This document shows positions 46,030 to 56,522 of a stretch of 64,000 nt of DNA, in pieces (within the stretch, counting starts at the first letter, position 1; every line of letters starts with the position of its first letter). Source of the DNA: Ashinkailepas kermadecensis (lineage: Eukaryota > Arthropoda > Thecostraca > Neolepadidae). A model generated the notes under the pieces. That model was not told where the DNA came from, searched no databases, and saw only the letters and a list, made by a program, of their open reading frames with translations. A program made the translations under genes and the position numbers. The stretch spans positions 124,001 through 188,000 of the forward strand of contig JAOTOM010005097.1 of NCBI GenBank assembly GCA_034440615.1, written 5' to 3'.

Positions 46030-46165
46030 GGCCAGCTGGCGTGCTCTGGATGTGGCTGCGAGGTGTCCAGCCATGGATTTGCGTGCTCTGGATGTGGCTG
46101 GGAGGTTTCCAGCCATGGGTTTGCGTGCTCTGGATGTGGCTGGGAGGTTTCCAGCCATGCGGCTG
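46030..46165. repeat. 45-bp minisatellite, about 3 copies
   Basis: The unit contains GCGTGCTCTGGATGTGGCTG and GGAGGTTTCCAGCCATGG. Confidence 0.88.
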
Positions 46166-46493
46166 CGTTGACGCTGCCCGCTCGTCCAATCGGCTTTGGA
46201 TTTGTTTGGTGCTGCAATCTGTCTCTGGGGTTATCTTGTACTGACGGCAAAAACATATGTTCATAGTCTAATTGTGCAGGCGCGGGGAATACGAATGCTG
46301 GGGTCGACCTTGTACAAACCGAGCTTTGTCGATGATCCGTTGAAGGTAGAATGACCAAGCACTCAAATGTGGTGTGATTGCTTCCACATTCGCTTGTGCA
46401 ACCGACATTGATATGTGTCAAGCTTATTCAAAGTTACAAATAAGCTTTCACCAGCTCATCATCTGAGCTGATACAATGTGATGCATGCCAAGC

Positions 46494-47454
46494 TTAGGGT
46501 CTGTTCCCGTGGCTCCACCAGAAGGAACTCAGTGGAGGCTAGTTGAGGCTAGTTGAGACTGGCCCACGGGAACGACCGGTGGAGCTTGGTGGAGAAATCA
46601 GCTGACAGCGGTGTGAATTCCGTGACAAAAAGGAAGCATTTGGCGCTGTATCATAAATTGGCCAAATTGCCTTTCAAATGTTTGTCCAGATAATCGCACA
46701 ATGTACATAGTATGCCTTGTTTTACAAATTCCCAAATTTGTCTTTATTTCTGGCTATGTATGTGTCCTCAGAGACTGTGGGGAGCACACGTCCTTTTCGC
46801 CTATGGGATGAACCAGGCCATCTCTCTTTCCTCTCGGTTGAGCATCGTCTCCCCCTGTTTTGCGGTTTGGCCTGCCTTCTTAACGTACAGCATATAATCT
46901 CGTGTCTGGACCTGCCGGGCTCCCTCGGCCCCGAGGCGCTTCTCTACCCGATGCTGACTTTTCCTCACCTCAACTTGCCCGACCTCGTCGATCGGGCTCG
47001 AGTAGGATTTTAGTCGGCGCCATGAGAACGGCGGTACTTCTGGGCACGGGAATTGCGGCGGATCCGGCCGGTAAAGTAACATCTTCCCTTAGGCCCAATT
47101 ACGTAGATCAAAGGCCTAAGAACATGTTTTGTGGTCTGCATCTGTTACTTCGATTATTGTTCATAGTTGTAGTAGTAATTTCGTATTTCGTTTGCGAAGG
47201 ATGATCCTGGTATTCAGTTGATGCATGAAGATGAGATTCATATGATGGAGGACGTTGTTTACGCGCAAATATATGGCGCAAGTGCGCCGTGATTGAGCTC
47301 AACTGAAAAATCACAATTGGACCCTGCTTCTGGGCTGGTGGAGCTTTTGCTCCACTGTTTGAGGTTGGTGGAGGAAAAATATCCACCGGATTTGCGACGG
47401 GAACGACCAGTGGAGGTTTGTGGAGGTTAGTGGAGCCACGGGAACAGACCCTTA
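46494..47454. mobile_element. non-autonomous PIF/Harbinger-like DNA transposon
   Basis: The element is 46497-47451 (955 bp). Its ends are perfect 22-bp inverted repeats starting GGGTCTGTTCCCGTGGCTCC, flanked by TTA at 46494-46496 and 47452-47454. A 3-bp TTA duplication and GGG-starting termini fit PIF/Harbinger. Subterminal sequence on both sides is rich in TGGAG motifs and contains ACGGGAACGACC(G/A)GTGGAG again in the same orientation. No transposase frame is inside, so it would depend on a partner in trans. Confidence 0.82.
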
Positions 47455-48780
47455 TTGAAACGTCACGGATGTGTGTACTTGTATAGTTTAGCTTCTGAGT
47501 TATGACCGTCATTGGCCTATGAACTACCACATTTTACTACAAAAGATCCGTGTCTAATTGTATTGTTTATTTCCGTGATTGTATTTGTGCGACAACCGCA
47601 CTGTCATCTTTTTTATTATTTCTAATCAAGACAACCCAGCCATTGTGCTCATAACGTGCCGACCGTCCAGTAGTCAGACGTTGTACCGAGTGAGCTGACT
47701 GTCCAGTGGTCAGACGTACCGAGACAGCCGGCCGTCGAGTGGTCAGGCTGGTTCACAATCACCTCCGGTTGCGGCACATGTGGCTGGCAGTTTCCGGCGC
47801 CAGGTCATTGTCCCAGTGTAGCCAGCAGTGCATCCAGGTCATTCGCAGCGAGGTCGAACCGAATACTTCCCTGAGCTAAGTGTTGTAGTCATAGTGTCAT
47901 AAAGTCATAGTGCCATACAGTCATAGTGCCATAAAGTCATAGTGTCATAAAGTCATAGTGTCATAAAGTCATGGTGTCATAAAGTCATCAAGTCGTATTG
48001 ATCTCAGTCGCGCTGATGATCTACCTGCACATGCTGTGAGCGAGTGGCGATGTGTTCGCGTGCGGCCTGCATGTGCGCGGCCTGGCCTGGACCGGTGCGG
48101 CTGCTGCGGCGAGCTCGGGGCGCGCTGGACGCGCCGCTGGCGCGCGTCACCTTCTCCCGGACACGGTGTCGGTGGCGCCGCATCCGGTGCGCGTCCGGCC
48201 CGACACTGACCCGCTCTCGATCCCGGCTCCCGGAACTGACGCGAGCTGACGCTGACGCCCACGCGGCGGCCCACCCGCCGCAGCTGGCCGACTCGCCACG
48301 CCTCCACCCGGATCGCCACCAGGATCTCCATCTGGATCGCCATCCGGATCGGCGGCCGGATCTCCGTCCGGATCGCCAGCCGGATCCCGATAGATCCAAA
48401 GGTGGATCCGGCTGACCCAGGCGAATCCAGCGGATCGCCATGCGGATCACGATAGATCCACAGGTGGATCCGGTTGACCCAGGTGAATGCAGCGTATCGC
48501 CATGCGGATCGCCAAACAAAGGTGTCAGCTGGCGGATGGATTACGTTGTGAGTTGCGGATAGCTCAGGATCAGGAGACTCCAGGTCACGTGTGGCCATTG
48601 TTGTCGCAACGGTACTATGATTTATGAACCAGTTCTGCTTACGTCATGATACCGGTAGCATGTTGTGGTAAATCTTCGGGTCTAAAAACTCGCATTTCTC
48701 ATTACCAACTTACTGAGCGAAGGTAGACCGGTCAGCAACAAAATCACATGTCCACGTGCATAGTTCGAATGCATGACTGA
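47455..48780. other. minisatellites and GC-rich sequence, no gene recognised
   Basis: CATAGTGTCATAAAGT repeats lie at 47,885-47,985. A GGATCGCCATCCGGATC-like repeat lies at 48,300-48,400 and a two-copy 60-bp duplication at 48,380-48,510. A GC-rich part (48,050-48,300) is open in several frames without motif support. Confidence 0.55.
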
Positions 48781-48784
48781 ATGT

Positions 48785-49685
48785 CAGTTGCCCCGTCGAC
48801 TGATCACCGCCCGATGACAGCTGACTCGTCGACTGACCACCGCCCGGTAACAACTGACCTGTCGACTGACCACCGCCCGGTAACAACTGACCTGTCGACT
48901 GACCACCGCCCGGTGACAACTGACCTGTCGACTGACCACCGCCCGGTGACAGCTGACCCGTCGACTGACCACCGCCCGGTGACAACAATACCGTCGACTG
49001 ACCACCGCCCGGTGACAACTGACCTGTCGACTGACCACCGCCCGGTGACAACTGACCTGTCGACTGACCACCGGCCGGTGACAGCTGACCTGTCGACTGA
49101 CCACCGCCCAGTGACAACTGACCCGTCGACTGACCACCGCCCGGTGACAACTGACCTGTCGACTGACCACCGCCCGGTGACAACTGACCTGTCGACTGAC
49201 CACCGCCCGGTGATAACTGACCCGTCGACTGACCACCGCCCGGTGACAACTGACCTGTCGACTGACCACCGCCCGGTGACAACTGACCTGTCGACTGACC
49301 ACCGCCGGTGACACTGACCTGTCGACTGACCACCGCCCGGTGACAACTGACCCGTCGACTGACCACCGCCCGGTGACAACTGACCTGTCGACTGACCACC
49401 GCCCGGTGACAACTGACCCGTCGACTGACCACCGCCCGGTGACAACTGACCTGTCGACTGACCACCGCCCGGTGACAACTGACCCGTCGACTGACCACCG
49501 CCCGGTGACAACTGACCTGTCGACTGACCACCGCCCGGTAACAACTGACCTGTCGACTGATCACCGCCCGATGACAGCTGACTCGTCGACTGACCACCGC
49601 CCGGTGACAACTGACCCGTCGACTGACCACCGCCCGGTGACAACTGACCTGTTGACTGACCACCGCCCGGTGACAGCTGGTGCGT
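48785..49685. repeat. 33-bp satellite array 1, about 27 copies
   Basis: The unit is GTCGACTGACCACCGCCCGG followed by TGACAACTGACCT, with CCGTCGAC/CTGTCGAC and AACTG/AGCTG variants. One frame-breaking short unit is at 49,305. It abuts the reversed end of a roughly 0.9-kb interspersed repeat at 49,686. The 397-codon minus frame is an artefact of the 33-bp period. Confidence 0.95.
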
Positions 49686-50210
49686 TCCACGACAGATCGA
49701 CCAATGCACTTCATCCCATAAAGTTTGATTGAGACCCAACGTTTTGACAGGGTAGTCTTTGGCCCCGAAGACGGCTGTGCAATTTTCAGGCCGATTCGTC
49801 CAACGGTTTTTGAGCTATTACCTCCGGCATTGTTTTTAGGTAAAATAACATGGGTTCTTTTGACGACGGATATCTCATCAATAACAGACGGAAATGGTGG
49901 CAAATGATATATATGTCAGAAGAAAAAGGATCAACGGAAACAATCCCGAAATAAAATATCAGTGTTTCTTACGTTTGACCTCGCGACCTCATGCCCTCGT
50001 GACCTTATGACCTCTTGTGACCCCAGGACATCGAAATTGGTAAGTTTGACGGCGGAAACAAAAGGGGACATGATTTCGCTGACCAAACGGCAAATAAAAC
50101 AATGTGCTCTTCTTCTAAATATCTGATATAGCCATCCGTTATTCATGACTTCTTGCGATTTTGCGTCTTCCGGGTAGGAAGGACATCGTGTAAGCTTTAT
50201 TCCATCGGAG
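49686..50210 (-). repeat. interspersed repeat copy C (reverse orientation)
   Basis: Read on the minus strand this matches the copies at 54.86-55.65 and 55.68-58.76 kb. It contains GGTCACAAGAGGTCATAAGG, then GAGATATCCGTCG, AACAATGCCGGAGG and finally TCGATCTGTCGTGGAACGCA. The end borders satellite array 1. The left boundary near 50,210 is approximate. Confidence 0.78.
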
Positions 50211-50980
50211 AGCTACATTAGGTAAAACAATGGCATAAATACACGTGATTGGAAAACGCTTTCCGAAGGAAAAAGTCATACCTTTTTAATGTAGCGCTTA
50301 TATTTTTCCTCAACAACCTTCACGAATTTCAAGGTCACCAATTACCCATAGGTCACCAATGGTTTTATTTACACGTAGCGATGAAATTGTACTTCAGAAC
50401 AACTGACAGGTATTGAATGACATCAAACATGGAAACAACGCAACCTGACTCTGTTAAATCAGGTTCCATTACCTGCATATTAAATCTGGCGGGGTAGGGA
50501 GGTACCTATGACGAACATGAGGATACCTTTGTGTCAGCGATCAAATGTTAGGAGGGTCTATCATCCAGTGCAAAAGAAGAAAGTATTGCTTCTCTGTGGA
50601 CTGCTGATGACTATGTGTTAAAGGCAAATAAACGCCAAGGTGTTTGTCTCGCGTATGTCTTCCCTTACACCCCATCCGTACCATAGCTCAATACTCTCCA
50701 GCCTGGTGGCGGTTCCGAAGGAGATAAGGGCGCCGGTGTTAATGACGGCGGACAATAGAGGGGTTGACAGTGGGGAGGAAACGATAACAGGCTTGGCACA
50801 GCTGTAGCAGTGCACGACTCCGTTTTGGACAACGCCTGGTGGAAAGAGGACATGGTGAATTTGCTTTCGACGTGCATAAACGCTGCAAGCAATGGTGCAT
50901 AGTCACTGTGTCGATCCTTATCGTCGTCATAAAAAGCGAATACTAAAAAGTGTTGCTGAAGTATCAGTAAGCCTCATTGA
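50210..50980. other. no gene recognised
   Basis: Unique AT-rich sequence. A minus segment (50815-50618) reads MHCYSCAKPVIVSSPLSTPL, faintly like the start of a Ly6-type domain, but the rest does not fit and no splice sites support it. Confidence 0.45.
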
Positions 50981-50988
50981 AAACGTGA

Positions 50989-53855
50989 GCGACCCCGCAT
51001 TACCAAAAGTGTGGTTTGTGTGTGGAATGTCGGATTAGGCTGACCAAGAACCCAAAAAGCCTTCCTGACGCTGAGGCCGAGAGTTCCAGTTCAACACAGG
51101 AAAGCGATGCAAGCGCTGCCAGTGGATCAGCAAATGTTGCTGAACTGCCTCAATCTGAAGCAGAAGGCAGTCGTCAAGACATGGACCTAGTAATGCCAGT
51201 TCTCGGCATCACACCCATCAGCACAAGTAAATTACTTACCTGATCGCTCATGCTTGCGTAGCGTCGACGCCTGGGAGGTGCAAATGAAGTGCCCGATGAG
51301 TGAGGGACGGCAGTGAGGTGGATATCTGCGAGGCTAAGATTAGTCTAAAAGGCGAGGCTAAGATCATTCCTAATCAGTTTGAAAAGGTGACGCGAAATGG
51401 TTGGATACAAGCTTGAAGTAATCCAACGCATCAGTTGAACGATTTGTGTATTATATTACTCGCTGTTCATTGGTCGCTACCCTGTTCGCAATTTAGATAA
51501 TCAGCCAATTCTTATTTAGTTGTGGTTTTTGTGCTGTTTGAATTTTTCAGTACATTTTCGCCATCAAGTGGCCGTTGCAGCATTAAAATTAGGCACGACA
51601 TTCGTGGGTAGCTGTAAAACATTTATATCAGACCTGATGCGTTTCTTATAAATATACCTACCTACAATTGCTGCAACCGTAGTTGTAAATCCCATTGGTA
51701 TTCCTTTTCAGAAGGAATGCACAAGGATCAGAGGGCAAGTGTCGGAAGAGATAAGCTGAGAAAGGCAAGCAGAGTGCTTAAAAGAAAACTTCAAGACTCA
51801 CTGGGGGTTGAGATTGCTACGCCTATGACCACGCCTGCAAAACAGCAGAAGCGAGCAGTGGATGATGACTTGGCGAGGTATGTACAATCTCGTGCGAAAT
51901 GCATGCAATTTGCGAGCTATTAATTTGTATTTTCCTTTGAAAGCGCTAAGCATACCAACCGATCTGCATGCACAACATCCTTAGTTATTTGAGATAGCTT
52001 CAGTGGCACGCGGAACTGTGTCAAACTTCAGATGGGGGTGCAGAGTAAGAGACATTTTGAAATCAATGCCTTCCATGCAACACCCATAGGGTCAATGTTG
52101 AACTCGTCCGAAATTCGGGTGGCGACGCTGCCCCAACCCCTCGAGTTGCCGGGTTCTTAGGTACTCTCTCCCTCTCTTTTTCTCTTTCTCCATCTCTCCC
52201 TCTCGTAGCACCATTATTAAGTATTTGTGTTGATTTTTTGTTTCAGATACGACAGTCTCATGGAGGAGCTAAAAGTCGCCTTCCATAGCAGCAGCGACTA
52301 CTAAAGACGACTAGCCATCGCCCTGTCGCCATGTAGCCCTGTAGCCCTGTCGCCATTTCAGCAGAATTTTGTATTTTGTGCGGCTGAATTCTTCGAGACG
52401 ACAAATTACATGGTGAAGAAGAGTCGCCAGATGAAACAGGCATGCGGTATCCTTCCAGATGTTCAGAAGCTGCATAAAGGTCGGTTGATAAGCAAGAAAG
52501 ATCAGGCAACAATACGATTTTTATACAAGTCGGACAGTGTGAGTAGGATGTGTCCTGGCAAAAGCGACTACGTTACGGTCCGCGCTTCTGATGGCAGTAA
52601 CGTAAAAGTACAAAAACGTCTCATCCTCGGAAATCTCCGAGAGATATACAAGCTGTACAAAGAAGATTCCAATAACCCACGCGTCGGGTTTTCGCGCTTC
52701 GCCACCCTGCGACTGAGACACTGTGTGCTGGCTGGGAGCGGCGGCACCCATTCGGTGTGTGTCTGCACACACCATCAGAATCCAAAACTGATGATCTCGG
52801 CGCTGGATCTAAAAGACGTCAGCTACCGCGATCTATTATGCCACGCGGTATGTGACGTCAACAGCCGCGACTGTATGACGCATGCCTGCGAGCAGTGCCC
52901 GGGCGAAGAAGGGATTTTGGCATTCCTCAAGGAACTGGACAGCGATGATCCGAATAACGAGCCGGATGACGAAATTAAGTTTAAGCAGTGGGTAACTACG
53001 GATCGCTGCACTTTGGTGGACTATTCTGAAAGTAGATAAGAGTTACTCAAAATACTCAGCCAAAAAAAAATGCGAAGCTGACGAAACATCACCATGTGGC
53101 ACGGGAACAGGGCAGGTATTTTGCGCGCTTGAAGGAGAATGTGAACGAAAATGAAGCAGTAATTCAAGGTGATTTTGCGGAACATTACTCTTTCGTGGTG
53201 CAAGATGCTGCCCAGGGGTTGCATTGGGACGCACCCAAATGCACGGTTCACCCGTTTGTTGTGTACTGGAGGAAGGGCGGCAAATCACACCACCAAAGCC
53301 ATTGCTTCATCTCGGATAGCACAAAGCATAACACGGCAATGGTGCACACATTCATTCGAAAGTCAATTCCAGTGATTCAAAGCTTCGTGCCAGGCCTCCA
53401 AGAAGTGCACTACTTCAGTGACGGCTGCGCCGCTCAGTATAAAAAATAAATATAATTTTGTAAACATCTGTCGCCACGAGCAGGACTTTGGTGTTTCATG
53501 TGCTTGGAACTTCTTTGCTACTTCACATGGCAAGGGAGCATGTGACGGTATTGGTGGTACGGTAAAGAGAGCCACGTATCATGAAAGCCTGAAGCGTCCT
53601 ACGACGAGTCAGATTTTAACGGCTGATGCAATGTTTCATTTCTTGACTGAAAAATTCGTGAGTAGTGTTCATTTCATGTTTGTCACGAAGGACGAACTTA
53701 ATGGAACAGCAGTGACACATTTCGGCCGTTTCGCAAAAGCGATCACTCTCAAAGGCACGCAGCAATTTCACAGTATTTCACCTTTCAGCCACACAGCGGT
53801 GCTCGTAAGCGAGTTGTCATGGGATCAAGGGCGAGAGATGAAGGCATCCAGGTGA
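50989..53855 (+). pseudogene. intron-containing transposase-like gene, decayed
   Basis: Four blocks are visible. The first (about 50,989-51,228) reads HYQKCGLCVECRIRLTKNPK, a Cys-rich motif, to donor ACAA|GTAAAT. The second (51712-51877) reads MHKDQRASVGRDKLRKASRV to donor GCGAG|GTATGT. The third starts at 52247 after TTTCAG (YDSLMEELKVAF) with an in-frame TAA at 52302, then continues to 53,039 with DSVSRMCPGKSDYVTV and GTHSVCVCTHHQN. A frameshift near 53,030-53,045 leads to QGDFAEHYSFVVQDAAQG and HYFSDGCAAQYKK, and a second at about 53,445 leads to ATSHGKGACDGIGGTVKR and a stop at 53,855. DFAEHY, SDGCAAQ and CDGIGG look like RNase H-fold acidic residues. I know the protein type from many invertebrate genomes but cannot name a superfamily. 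One in-frame stop plus two frameshifts make it a pseudogene. Confidence 0.75.
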
Positions 53856-54074
53856 ATGCGATGTGAAGACATGGCAGTAGTGCGATTACAATGGTGGTGT
53901 TCAGATTTGAGTTCAATTTCTGTAATGCTTATCCACGAATATTATCATAGACATAGCAACTTGAACATCCGTGAGACTCTGAAGTGAATGCACCCTGAAG
54001 CATTTTACTTACTTGACGTGTGTCATATAAACTCGCATGTTTTGTCCATGCAATGTTTCGTCATTCGCGCTTCT

Positions 54075-54815
54075 TAACTTGTTGTAAGTGTACATATGCA
54101 CCATTGTGCAGTGCAGTGCCCCATGCGCAATGTCCACATGCGCAGTGTCCCAAGAACCTGAACAATGAAGCCACATGAAGGTGGTGAAAATGATGGTTCC
54201 GGGCACAGCCTACGTGCACCATGACAATAAAGAGTGGCTTGCAATAGGCGTTCGACTGTCCATGTAAACGATACTCAGTAGGTGGAAAGAAAGCATAATT
54301 GTACTTCTTGTTGTGATGTTAGCATGGTCGAGTATGGTCAGACTGCATCGTTGCCATGTTTTATGGCATTCAATACATAACGTAAGTAACCACAAGATTT
54401 TACATGCAACGCGTTGCATGTAAATATGCTACGACACTATGATGATCATAAAATGTGCAACCCTTGTTAAGGAAACTACAAGAGCTACATTGGAGAGCTG
54501 CAAATGTGCAAGTTGGAAAACTTTTCGTTGTCTTATCCCATCGTTGTTCTACTATGAAGTGCAGTGCAGTAATGTGCACTAATGTGCAATATGCAAGGAG
54601 TACCCAAAACGTGAAGAATGAAATCACAGGAAGCTTGCGAGAATGTTTTTGGGGACACGCTATGTATACCGTGACAGAAGCGCGAGTGTTCGCATTGCAA
54701 TAGGGATTCGACTGTACGTACATGTAAATGATGCCTACAGGTAGAATGGAGGCACAATTGTACTTCTTGTTGCGAGGCCAGGACGGTTGAACATGGTCAG
54801 ATGTTTCGATCACCA
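54075..54815. repeat. imperfect tandem duplication of about 400 bp
   Basis: 54,200-54,350 and 54,690-54,810 share TTCGACTGT(C/A)C, GATACTCAGTAGGTGGA / GATGCCTACAGGTAGAATGG and ATAATTGTACTTCTTGTTG / ACAATTGTACTTCTTGTTG in the same order and spacing. No coding content is recognised. Confidence 0.7.
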
Positions 54816-54859
54816 GATCACCAGATGTGCCGAAGTAAAATTACGTCGCTACACGTCGC

Positions 54860-55650
54860 TACTCTGGATGGCCTATCGGTAATCGATGACCTTGAACTTT
54901 GTGTAGTTAATAAAGGTAAACTATAAGACTTACATGAATAAGTTTTGAATGTTTTTGCTAAACAAACGTTTCCATATCACGGTTTTTATTTCAATGTTCG
55001 ATGTCCCATAGTTGTCCAATGGGAGAAAACTTACTCGAAATCCGTCCGTTTTTTAAATCGCAAAATCAAGAAAAGCCATGGAGAACGGACGCCTATATGG
55101 GATATTTAAAAGCAAAACGCTTTTTTAATATGACAGCCAAATCCTGCCTGTTTGTATTTCTGCCGTCAAATTTATCAATTTCAATAGTCACAGAAGGTCA
55201 CGAGGTCATGGGGCCACGAGGTCAAACGTGAGAAATGTTGATATTTTATCACGGATATGTTTTCGTTAATCATTTTTATTCCCAAAGATGCATAATATAT
55301 CATACTTTCTCTTCATTATCGATGAGATATCCATCGCCAAAGATACCCTTGTTGTATGACCTAAAAACACTGCCGGAGGCTATAACTCCGAAACTATTGG
55401 TCGGATCGGGCTGAAACTTGTTCAGGCGTGTTCGGAGCCTAATACTACCCTGGAAGCAAATTTTGGTCCAAATATAAATTTAGTGGGTGTAAAATTGTAA
55501 TTTTTGGTGGATCTGTCGTGGAACGCACCACCTGACAAATGAGGATCGTAGCACGGCATGATGTTACACGTACATCGAACCCTTCACATGCAGTTAGCTC
55601 GTCGACTGACCTTCGTGCATATGCCATTGTTTGACTGACGATGATATGGG
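54860..55650 (+). repeat. interspersed repeat copy A with satellite seed
   Basis: The repeat runs from CCTATCGGTAATCGATGACC through TTACATGAATAAGTTTTGAA, AATGGGAGAAAACTTACTCG, GGTCACGAGGTCATGGGGCC and GATATCCATCGCCAAAGATA to GGATCTGTCGTGGAACGCAC at about 55,530. It then continues with single-copy CAGTTAGCTCGTCGACTGAC (55,589-55,608). This contains one GTCGACTGACC core of the 33-bp satellite without expansion. Confidence 0.78.
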
Positions 55651-55679
55651 CGCCGCATGATCGACGCAGTCGATGTACC

Positions 55680-56171
55680 CATAAACTGCAATACCCAACC
55701 TATCGGTAATGGGTGACATTAAGCTTTGTGAAATGTATTAAGGCAAACTTTATATGACTTACATGAATAAGTTTTTAATATTTTTTGTCAAGCAACTTTT
55801 TTATATACCACTGTTTAATTCATTGTTCGATCCCTCGTAGTTTTCCAATGGGAGACAACTTATTCGAAATCCATCCGTTCCGAAAGCGGAAAATCATAGA
55901 AACCATGAAGAACGGACGCCTATATGGGATATTTAAAAGCAAAACACATTTTGAAATATTTGTTTCATGTGGCAGCCAAATCATGCCCGTTTGTATTTCT
56001 GCCATCAAATTCATCATTTTCAATGGGCTAGGGGTCGGAGAAGGTCACGATGTCACGAGGTCATGGGGTCACGAGGCCAAAGTTGAGAAATATGGATATT
56101 GTAGCACGGATGTGTTTTCTTTAATCATTTTCCTTCTCAATGATGCATAATATGTCACATTTTCCCTTCAT
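55680..56171 (+). repeat. interspersed repeat copy B, left part
   Basis: It matches copy A from CCTATCGGTAATGGGTGACA through TTACATGAATAAGTTTTTAA, AATGGGAGACAACTTATTCG and GGTCACGAGGTCATGGGGTC. It is interrupted at 56,171 by the inverted-repeat transposon and resumes at 58,543. Copies A and B are in direct tandem. Confidence 0.78.
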
Positions 56172-56522
56172 CACTGGGTTACAATTTTTTTTTTAAGTTG
56201 TCTATGTTTTTCAACTGATTTAGGACAATTTTGCACCGATAAATCCGAAAATTACATCCGTTTCTCGATCAGGTCAGGTTTTTGTGCTAAGCTGGTTTTT
56301 TAAAATCCGATCTTCTGACTAAATCGATTGCATTTTTGTGACATTATCGGCTGATTTTTGTTAATATTTCTCATCCGAAATAGGTTTTTAAGAGAAAAAA
56401 ATTGTTTTCTAGCACAATTTATCAATTAAATGCTACAAACATCGATTACTGTAAATTAAATAGTAGACATTGATAAAGGTAAGTACATGTAAATTGCACG
56501 TCACGTCATCGTTGTTCAAAAT

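Noticed and set aside
48785..49685. CRISPR-like array
   Set aside because: Repeats are directly adjacent with no unique spacers, and the host is eukaryotic.
48710..49903. 397-codon minus frame through array 1
   Set aside because: It joins a repeat flank to the 33-bp array; it is a periodicity artefact with no recognisable domain.
50618..50930. Ly6-like exon (HCYSCAKP) on the minus strand
   Set aside because: Only the first few residues fit; later cysteines are missing and neighbouring frames are just as open.
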